DNA of 30,426 nucleotides from Prevotella sp. CAG:1031 (GTDB lineage: Bacteria > Bacteroidota > Bacteroidia > Bacteroidales > Muribaculaceae): NCBI GenBank assembly GCA_000431215.1, contig HF985603.1:17412-47837 (forward strand). Reading direction: 5' to 3'. How positions within the stretch are numbered: the stretch's first letter is position 1; each line of letters opens with the position of its first letter. Made by a program: the position numbers and the translations under genes. The notes below the pieces were generated by a model, which was not told where the DNA came from, searched no databases, and worked only from the letters and a program-made list of their open reading frames with translations. Positions 24,350 to 30,426 of the stretch are shown piece after piece.

Positions 24350-25567
24350 TCAGCAGAGTACAAGCGACGAACAGACTTCGCTCCGCAGAGCCTCGGAGGC
24401 GGCGAGGACTTCGTCGGCTGTTATCGACTCGATTCGCGCGGCCAGCTCGCCGAATGTGGCAACTCGCCCGAAGCGGAGCACCGACCGCCCCATTGCCAGA
24501 GCGGTGCTCTCCTGGTTCGTACTGCCTACGGTCAGCTGTCCGAGATACTGCTTCTTGGCGGCGGCAAGTCTGCGGGCCGTGAGCGGCATGCGGACGAGGC
24601 TGTCGAAGACGCGGCCGACCAGGGCCAGACAGCGGTCGGTGTCGGCATAGTCGCAGCCCAGATAAGCTGTAACAAGGCCGGTATCGCTCAGAAGCGACGT
24701 CGAAGCGTCGATATTATAGACAAGACCGCGTTTCTCGCGCAGCTCGACATTGAGCAGCGAGTTCATCCCCGGCCCTCCGAGAATATTAGTGACGAGCTCG
24801 GTAGCCAGGCGCAACGGTGAATCGAGTCCTCCAGTGCGCGCCCCTGTGAGGCAATGGGCCTGATGGAGTCCGCGGCTGCGGCGGATGGCGAACGGAGCAC
24901 AGGGCGCGGGTGTGACACGCCGCCGGTCGGTCTCGGGATTCGACAGCGATCCGAGATGGCGTTCCACGAGGCGCTCTATTGCACCGCGCCGGGCGTCCCC
25001 CTGATAGAAGAACGCCATGTGACCCGGCGTGTAGAACCTGTCGAGAAAACGGCGGCAGTCCGAACCGTCGAGGCGCATGACATCGGTTTTGCTGCCGAGT
25101 ATATTATGGGCCAGCGACGATCCTTCATAAACAAGTTCCTCGAAGTCGTCAAAGATACCCTCGCCGGGGGTGTCGAGATATGAATCTATCTCGTCGCAGA
25201 CAACCTCCTTCTCCTTGTCGACCTCACGCGCCGGAAAACGCGAATTCTTGATCAGGTCGGCGATGAGATCGATGGCGCGGGCGGCATTGCCGCGGGGCGC
25301 CACGGCATAGACAAATGTCTCTTCCTCGGTGGTATAGGCGTTGAGCTCGCCGCCTACGGCTTCCATGCGCCGGTTGATGTCGGACGCACGTCGCCGGTCG
25401 GTGCCCTTGAAAATGGTGTGCTCGACAAGATGGGCCAGACCCTCTTCGCCGGCACTCTCGTCGCGGCTGCCGACATCGACGGCGAGGCCGCAAATTTCAA
25501 CGGGCGACGTCAGGCGTCGTAACGCCAGACGCAGCCCGTTGGGTAAGGTCTGATAGTCGACTGTCAT
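24350..25567 (-). CDS. M16 family zinc peptidase
   Basis: A 405-residue pitrilysin/processing-peptidase family protein. The inverted zinc motif HLVEH is at 46-50 (GLAHLVEHTIFKGT), with the distal glutamate in the following helix (NAYTTEEETFVYA, then EVDKEKEVVCDEI). The second, inactive-type domain follows with GPGMNSLLNVELREKRGLVYNI, the RxxY-like substrate-binding region. It has no signal peptide, so it acts in the cytoplasm unless exported otherwise. Its ATG overlaps the fabD stop by 1 bp (TAATG), implying coupling with fabD. Confidence 0.93.
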   Translation of the reverse strand: MTVDYQTLPNGLRLALRRLTSPVEICGLAVDVGSRDESAGEEGLAHLVEHTIFKGTDRRRASDINRRMEAVGGELNAYTTEEETFVYAVAPRGNAARAIDLIADLIKNSRFPAREVDKEKEVVCDEIDSYLDTPGEGIFDDFEELVYEGSSLAHNILGSKTDVMRLDGSDCRRFLDRFYTPGHMAFFYQGDARRGAIERLVERHLGSLSNPETDRRRVTPAPCAPFAIRRSRGLHQAHCLTGARTGGLDSPLRLATELVTNILGGPGMNSLLNVELREKRGLVYNIDASTSLLSDTGLVTAYLGCDYADTDRCLALVGRVFDSLVRMPLTARRLAAAKKQYLGQLTVGSTNQESTALAMGRSVLRFGRVATFGELAARIESITADEVLAASEALRSEVCSSLVLC

Positions 25568-26451
25568 TACTGACGGCCGTCGGTGGCCACGCTGCGGTCG
25601 ATTTTGCCGACAAGTCCGCGGAGAACCTTGCCCGGCCCGACTTCGATAAATTCCGTTGCGCCGTCGGCGATCATGTTCTGGACACTGCGGGTCCAGCGCA
25701 CAGGAGCTGTGAGCTGAGCGACGAGGTTGGCCTTGATTTCGGCAGGGTCGGTGTGGGGTTTTGCATCGACATTCTGATAGACGGGCACACGCGGCGTCGA
25801 GAACTCAGTGGCTTCGATGGCTGCGGCGAGCTCCTGGCGGGCCGGCTCCATCAGCGGCGAGTGGAATGCGCCTCCGACAGGCAGGCGGAGGGCGCGCTTG
25901 GCGCCGGCCTCGAGAGCCTTGGCGCAGGCAGCGTCGACAGCCTCAATCTCTCCCGAAATAACGATCTGGCCCGGGCAGTTATAGTTGGCGGCTACTACAG
26001 TTCCCTCCACTGAGTCACATATTTCCTCGACTTTCTCGTCGGGAAGAGCGAGCACGGCAGCCATTGTCGAGGGCTTGGCCTCGCAGGCTTTCTGCATTGC
26101 GCGGGCGCGGGCTGCGACAAGCTTCAGACCGTCTTCGAAGGCCATGGCTCCGGCGGCAACAAGGGCCGAGAACTCGCCCAGCGAATGGCCGGCTACCATG
26201 TCGGGATTGAATTCGTCGCCCATCGTGGCAGCGAGGACAACCGAATGGAGGAACACTGCCGGCTGGGTGACCTTGGTCTGCTTGAGGTCGTCGGCTGTGC
26301 CTTCAAACATCACGTCGGTAATTTTGAAACCGAGAATCTCGTTGGCCTTGTCGAACATCTCGCGGGCCTTGGCATTATTCTCGTAAAGATCCTTGCCCAT
26401 GCCGGTGAACTGAGATCCCTGGCCGGGAAATACAAAAGCTTTTTTACTCAT
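25567..26451 (-). CDS. fabD: Malonyl-CoA:ACP transacylase
   Basis: A 294-residue enzyme of fatty-acid synthesis that loads malonate onto acyl carrier protein. It shows FPGQGSQFTGMG at the N-terminus, the catalytic serine in VAGHSLGEFSALVA, the oxyanion region with conserved Q in the first motif, and the histidine in GGAFHSPLMEPAR. ATG 26451 (MSKKAFVFPGQG) is the true start; the frame can be read 19 codons upstream but that crosses the -7 element at 26482-26489. First gene of a pair with the M16 peptidase. Confidence 0.96.
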   Translation of the reverse strand: MSKKAFVFPGQGSQFTGMGKDLYENNAKAREMFDKANEILGFKITDVMFEGTADDLKQTKVTQPAVFLHSVVLAATMGDEFNPDMVAGHSLGEFSALVAAGAMAFEDGLKLVAARARAMQKACEAKPSTMAAVLALPDEKVEEICDSVEGTVVAANYNCPGQIVISGEIEAVDAACAKALEAGAKRALRLPVGGAFHSPLMEPARQELAAAIEATEFSTPRVPVYQNVDAKPHTDPAEIKANLVAQLTAPVRWTRSVQNMIADGATEFIEVGPGKVLRGLVGKIDRSVATDGRQ

Positions 26452-26481
26452 TTCGAAATTGTGAATGATTTTTAGTGGCTG

Positions 26482-26489
26482 CAAAGTTA
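26482..26489 (-). promoter_or_regulatory. -7 element of fabD
   Basis: Minus-strand TAACTTTG, 31 bp before ATG 26451. A TTTG is present upstream but with a 16-bp spacer, shorter than usual. It diverges from the tat promoter. Confidence 0.6.
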
Positions 26490-26534
26490 AGGTTTTTTTG
26501 CCACTCAAACGCTTATTTTTCGAATTTTAAGCGC

Positions 26535-26542
26535 TAACTTTG
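26535..26542 (+). promoter_or_regulatory. -7 element of the tat operon
   Basis: TAACTTTG matches TAnnTTTG, 44 bp before ATG 26586. Together with the fabD element it makes a compact divergent promoter region. Confidence 0.65.
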
Positions 26543-26585
26543 CACCAAGACATATCTTTAACCGCTAAACAACCGCTATTTATAT

Positions 26586-26786
26586 ATGCTACCAGGATTT
26601 CTGAACCTCGGCACCGGCGAGATCGTCATCATCGTTTTCGTTGTTCTTCTTCTCTTCGGAGGCCGAAAGATTCCCGAGCTTATGAAAGGACTCGGAAAAG
26701 GTGTGCGTTCCTTCAAACAGGGAATGAACGACATCAGCGACGAGATAAATTCCACCGACGGGGCTTCCGATAAAAAAGCCAAGTGA
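26586..26786 (+). CDS. tatA: Twin-arginine translocase subunit TatA/E
   Basis: A 66-residue pore subunit of the Tat system, which exports folded proteins. One membrane helix (about 11-25, EIVIIVFVVLLLFGG) is followed by the hinge FGGRKIPELMKGLGKG and an amphipathic helix, then an acidic-basic tail. Only one TatA-type gene is present here and no TatB. Its TGA overlaps the ATG of tatC (TGATG). Confidence 0.95.
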   Translation: MLPGFLNLGTGEIVIIVFVVLLLFGGRKIPELMKGLGKGVRSFKQGMNDISDEINSTDGASDKKAK

Positions 26787-27595
26787 TGGCCGATGGCAAT
26801 CTTGGCGAGATGTCGTTCTGGGATCACGTCGACGCCCTTCGCGGAGTTCTGCTGCGCGCCGGAGCCGTCGTGCTTCTTATGGCAATCGTGTTCTTCGCGG
26901 CCATGCCAGAGATTTTCGACCGCATAATCCTGGCGCCTACACGCCCCGATTTCTGCCTCTACGGTCTGCTTGCGTCGCTCGGCTCGGTCAGGGGCATCAC
27001 CCCCGACTTCAACGCCGATTTCAGCGTCAGCCTCATCAACATTCAGCTTGCCAGCCAGTTCTTTATCCATATATCGACAAGTTTCTGGCTCGCTCTGGTG
27101 TTCTCGTTCCCGATAATCATTTATCTTCTCTGGAGCTTTGTTGCTCCCGGCCTGTATGAACGCGAGAAACGCGGAGCGCGCACGGCTTTCCTGTTCGGCA
27201 ACGTGATGTTTTTCATCGGCGTTGCGGCCGGATATTTCCTCGTATTTCCGCTGACACTGCGCTTTCTCGCCGGCTATCAGGTCAGCGAGCTTGTTCCGAA
27301 TCAGATTTCGCTCGATTCCTATATGGACAATTTTCTGATGCTGATTCTCGTCATGGGAATAATCTTCGAGCTTCCGCTTCTGGCATGGCTACTGGGGAAA
27401 ACGGGACTGCTGACGCGCTCGTTCTTCTCGTCCTACCGGCGCCACGCCGTGGTCGTGCTGCTTATACTCGCCGCCGTGGTGACCCCTACGGGCGATCCGT
27501 TCACTCTTACCGTAGTTTTCCTGCCGATCTACATTCTCTGGGAGCTATCGGCACGTTTCGTACCTTCACACAGCCATGACACAGCAGCAGCTTGA
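26786..27595 (+). CDS. tatC: Twin-arginine translocase subunit TatC
   Basis: A 269-residue inner-membrane receptor of Tat signal peptides, with six hydrophobic segments. The N-terminal MSFWDHVDALRGVLLRA corresponds to the HLxELRxRL motif, but the usual glutamate is replaced by alanine with an aspartate one position earlier. The cytoplasmic loop SFVAPGLYEREKR keeps the P-x-LY-x-x-E core, and TPTGDPFT matches the conserved segment before the last helices. ATG 26786 is preferred to the GTG directly before it because it overlaps the tatA stop. The next gene overlaps by 20 bp. Confidence 0.94.
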   Translation: MADGNLGEMSFWDHVDALRGVLLRAGAVVLLMAIVFFAAMPEIFDRIILAPTRPDFCLYGLLASLGSVRGITPDFNADFSVSLINIQLASQFFIHISTSFWLALVFSFPIIIYLLWSFVAPGLYEREKRGARTAFLFGNVMFFIGVAAGYFLVFPLTLRFLAGYQVSELVPNQISLDSYMDNFLMLILVMGIIFELPLLAWLLGKTGLLTRSFFSSYRRHAVVVLLILAAVVTPTGDPFTLTVVFLPIYILWELSARFVPSHSHDTAAA

Positions 27596-28025
27596 CGAAC
27601 AATTCATGCGCCGGGCTCTCGAAGAAGCCCGCAGCGCGGCCGAAGCCGACGAGGTGCCTATCGGCGCCGTCGTCGTCAGTCCCAAAGGCGCCATCATCGG
27701 ACGCGGACACAATCTGACCGAAGCCCTCAACGACGTCACCGCCCACGCCGAGATGCAGGCCATCACGGCGGCAGCCACGCGTCTGGGCGGGAAATATCTG
27801 ACAGGTTGCACGCTATACGTCACCGTCGAGCCTTGCGCCATGTGTGCCGGCGCAATCGGATGGGCACAGATAAGCCGCATAGTCTACGGCGCCCCCGACC
27901 CCAAACGCGGCTATCGCGTGTTCGCCGCCCGACCGCCTTTTCATCCTCGCGCACGCATCGAAGGCGGACTGCTTGCCGACGAAGCCACCGCCCTGCTCCG
28001 CAGCTTCTTCGCCGCACGCCGCTGA
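27576..28025 (+). CDS. tadA: tRNA adenosine(34) deaminase TadA
   Basis: A 149-residue zinc deaminase that converts A34 of tRNA-Arg to inosine, for decoding CGN codons. HAE (57-59) carries the zinc histidine and catalytic glutamate; PCAMC (86-90) gives the two zinc cysteines. VPIGAVVVSPKGAIIGRGHN is the usual N-terminal strand pair and RIVYGAPDPKRG follows the second motif. It overlaps the end of tatC by 20 bp, so translation is probably coupled. Confidence 0.95.
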   Translation: MTQQQLDEQFMRRALEEARSAAEADEVPIGAVVVSPKGAIIGRGHNLTEALNDVTAHAEMQAITAAATRLGGKYLTGCTLYVTVEPCAMCAGAIGWAQISRIVYGAPDPKRGYRVFAARPPFHPRARIEGGLLADEATALLRSFFAARR

Positions 28026-28038
28026 TCCCGCGCCGAGA

Positions 28039-28070
28039 TTTGGCGGCGCCGCAATTTTTCGCTAACTTTG
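28039..28070 (+). promoter_or_regulatory. Full Bacteroidetes promoter of the class A PBP gene
   Basis: TTTG at 28039-28042, 20-bp spacer, TAACTTTG at 28063-28070, both exact, 39 bp before ATG 28110. It separates this gene from the tat-tadA operon. Confidence 0.8.
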
Positions 28071-28109
28071 CGCTGAAATATGGCCTTATGAAGACCGATA
28101 TTCAATATT

Positions 28110-30426
28110 ATGAGCAACAACAACTTTGCATATAACAACGGGAAGTCCCGCAAGCGCCGCAAGAGCGGCATGGGCCTTATAGCATGGCTCTGGGCCGCTT
28201 TCGGAATCCTCATACTGACAATCTTCATCTTCTTTGTGCTCATCTACAACGGAATAATCGGCTATATGCCACCCGTAGAAGAGCTGAAGAACCCGCGCGA
28301 CCGCTTCGCCTCGATAATCTATTCGGCCGACGGAGAAGAGATCGGCCGCTATTTCCGCGACACCGGAAACCGCGTCTACGCCGACTTCGACGAGATAAGC
28401 CCCCACGTGGTCAACGCACTGATTGCCACCGAAGACTCGCGTTTTCTCGAACACTCGGGAATCGACGCCCGCGCGTTCATGCGCGTGTTGTTCAAGACCC
28501 TGCTGATGCAGCAGCGCAACGCCGGCGGCGGCTCAACAATAACCCAGCAGCTCGCAAAACAGCTCTACTCGCCGCGCAGTAACGGATTCTTCTCGCGCGC
28601 CCTCCAGAAACCTATCGAATGGATGATTGCCGTGAAGCTCGAGCGCTTCTACAGCAAAGACGAGATTCTGAAAATGTATCTCAACCAGTTCGATTTCCTC
28701 TACAACGCCGTCGGAATCAAGAGCGCCGCGATGGTCTATTTCGGAAAGAGCCCCAAAGACCTCAACATTCAGGAGGCGGCCACCCTCGTCGGGATGGTGA
28801 AAAATCCCTCATACTACAATCCCGTCCGTCAGAACGAGCGCACGCGCCAGCGCCGCAACGTTGTGTTCGAGCAGATGAAGAAAGCCGGAATGCTGACTCA
28901 GGCCGAAGTCGACGAACTGAGCGCCCTGCCTCTCACGCTTAACTTCCATAAGGTCAGTGACCATAAAGAAGGCATCGCTCCATATTTCCGCGAGGAACTG
29001 CGCCGTATGCTGCGGGCAAAGAAGCCCGTGCGCGAGAACTATCGCGGATGGGAGATCGACCGCTTCCTCGAAGACTCCGTCATGTGGGAGACAAATCCGC
29101 TCTTCGGCTGGGTCGAGAAAAACCCCAAGCCCGACGGCTCGAAATACGACATCTACAGCGACGGCCTGAAAATCTACACTACTATCGACTCGCGTATGCA
29201 GCGCTATGCCGAAGAAGCCGTCGAACAGCACATGGGAGGCTACCTTCAGCCGGCCTTCTTCCGCGAAAAACGCGGATCGAAGTCGGCGCCCTACACCTCA
29301 AACCGCGTTGAGCTGTCGGAGATACGCCTCAACCACCTTCTGCGCCGGGCGATGGCCAACACCGACCGCTACCGCACCATGAAGAAAGCCGGAGCCACCC
29401 GAGCCGAAATCGACAAGGCGTTCAACACGCCCCACGAGATGAAGGTGTTCACCTACCACGGAGTCGTCGACACTGTAATGACGCCGATGGACTCGCTGCG
29501 ATACCACAAGATGTTCCTGCGCTGCGGCTTCATGGCTATCGACCCCACTAACGGACATGTGAAAGCCTACGTCGGCGGCCCCGACTTTTCATATTTCACC
29601 TACGACATGGTTTCGACCGGACGCCGCCAGATCGGATCGACAGTGAAGCCTTTCCTCTATGCCTACGCCATGGAAGAGAACTTCACCCCCTGCGACCAGC
29701 TTCTCAACGCCCAGCCCGAGCTCCGCGACGAGAGCGGCAGCGTCTGGCGTCCGCGCAACTCCGGCCGCGCCCGCGTCGGCTCGATGGTAGATCTGCGGTG
29801 GGCCCTCACCCACTCCAACAACTGGATCTCGGCCCGTCTCATATCGCAGTTAGGCCCGGTCAACGTGGCCCGCACGATGCACAATTTCGGTCTGACAGGC
29901 AGAATCCAGCCGACGCTGTCGCTCTGCCTCGGCCCTAACGACGTATCGGTCAAAGAGATGGCAGCAGCCTACACGGCGTTCGCCAACAACGGAATGCGTG
30001 TCGACCCTATCTTCGTAAGCTCTATCGTCGACTCAAACGGCAACATTATCAGTGAGTTCACGCCCAAACATACCGAAGTGCTCAGCGAAACGGCCTACTA
30101 CAGGATTCTGTCGATGCTGCTCAACGTCGTCAACGGCGGTACAGCCCGCAAGCTCCGCAGTGTCTACAATCTCACCGGCGACATCGGCGGCAAGACCGGA
30201 ACGACCAACTATAACGCCGACGGATGGTTCATGGGCTTCACCCCCCAGCTCGTGGCCGCCACATGGGTTGGAGGCGAAGAACGCTACATACACTTCAATA
30301 CTATGGGCTACGGACAGGGCTCGGCAATGGCGCTCCCTATCTATGGTCTGTTCATGAAGAAGGTGCTGGCCGACAAGTCGCTCCCCTACGACCCGAACGC
30401 CAAGTTCGAGTTCCCGACCGACATAA
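28110..30426 (+). CDS. Class A penicillin-binding protein (PBP1A type), 3' truncated by window
   Basis: A bifunctional peptidoglycan glycosyltransferase/transpeptidase; 772 residues are visible with no stop. A basic N-terminus and one membrane helix (about 21-45) anchor it to the inner membrane with domains in the periplasm. The GT51 domain has ATEDSRFLEHSGID with catalytic E108 and GGGSTITQQLAKQLY (about 137-152), then KMYLNQFDFLYNAVGIKSAA. The transpeptidase domain has the SxxK tetrad STVK (S510-K513), SxN SNN (569-571) and KTGT (695-698). All catalytic motifs are intact. ATG 28110 (MSNNNFAYNNG) is chosen; an earlier ATG at 28088 is out of frame. Confidence 0.95.
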   Translation, partial: MSNNNFAYNNGKSRKRRKSGMGLIAWLWAAFGILILTIFIFFVLIYNGIIGYMPPVEELKNPRDRFASIIYSADGEEIGRYFRDTGNRVYADFDEISPHVVNALIATEDSRFLEHSGIDARAFMRVLFKTLLMQQRNAGGGSTITQQLAKQLYSPRSNGFFSRALQKPIEWMIAVKLERFYSKDEILKMYLNQFDFLYNAVGIKSAAMVYFGKSPKDLNIQEAATLVGMVKNPSYYNPVRQNERTRQRRNVVFEQMKKAGMLTQAEVDELSALPLTLNFHKVSDHKEGIAPYFREELRRMLRAKKPVRENYRGWEIDRFLEDSVMWETNPLFGWVEKNPKPDGSKYDIYSDGLKIYTTIDSRMQRYAEEAVEQHMGGYLQPAFFREKRGSKSAPYTSNRVELSEIRLNHLLRRAMANTDRYRTMKKAGATRAEIDKAFNTPHEMKVFTYHGVVDTVMTPMDSLRYHKMFLRCGFMAIDPTNGHVKAYVGGPDFSYFTYDMVSTGRRQIGSTVKPFLYAYAMEENFTPCDQLLNAQPELRDESGSVWRPRNSGRARVGSMVDLRWALTHSNNWISARLISQLGPVNVARTMHNFGLTGRIQPTLSLCLGPNDVSVKEMAAAYTAFANNGMRVDPIFVSSIVDSNGNIISEFTPKHTEVLSETAYYRILSMLLNVVNGGTARKLRSVYNLTGDIGGKTGTTNYNADGWFMGFTPQLVAATWVGGEERYIHFNTMGYGQGSAMALPIYGLFMKKVLADKSLPYDPNAKFEFPTDI

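Overview
The window reads as a chromosomal segment of a GC-rich member of the Bacteroidales, possibly Muribaculaceae. The evidence is the recurrent Bacteroidetes promoter element TAnnTTTG (sometimes with TTTG 20-21 bp upstream), the lack of Shine-Dalgarno sequences, an SDDDD surface-lipoprotein signal, a head-GIN protein, and family members typical of gut Bacteroidales. The species is inferred, not shown. Most genes look like vertically inherited housekeeping or envelope genes of roughly 60% GC by eye.

Layout. 1-66: tail of an unidentified gene. 67-581: non-coding DNA with a chain of inverted repeats. 582-1301: aquaporin. 1480-3638: radical SAM enzyme plus GT4 glycosyltransferase. 3643-5405 (-): GNAT acetyltransferase then MFS exporter. 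5553-6623 (-): Sel1-repeat protein interrupted by one in-frame TAA. 7100-11685 (+): tightly packed acyltransferase, sigma-54-type activator, RsmI-like methylase, metallo-hydrolase and HypE-like protein. 11692-14079 (-): FdtA-like ketoisomerase, DegT aminotransferase and membrane-anchored NUC-type endonuclease. 14305-15213 (-): surface lipoprotein, preceded by a promoter-hairpin-terminator module (15396-15692, -) that looks like a small RNA or an attenuating leader.

15751-18797 holds the most unusual element: a distinctly AT-richer two-gene operon. The first gene joins a ParB/Srx-like domain and helix-turn-helix to an OLD/AAA15-type ATPase; the second is a stand-alone TOPRIM protein. ATPase plus TOPRIM is the logic of OLD, Gabija and PARIS defence systems, but the ParB-like front end on the ATPase is not one I recognise from a named system. 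I propose it as a candidate anti-phage or anti-plasmid system.

19235-30426 returns to housekeeping: Lrp/AsnC regulator, rubrerythrin, outer-membrane barrel protein, then on the minus strand fabD - M16 peptidase and dusB - head-GIN - polysaccharide flippase, and on the plus strand tatA-tatC-tadA followed by a class A penicillin-binding protein that runs off the end. Sugar-nucleotide, glycosyltransferase, flippase, acyltransferase and PBP genes give the window an envelope-biogenesis flavour, but they lie in separate transcription units. I saw no rRNA, tRNA, CRISPR array or transposase.
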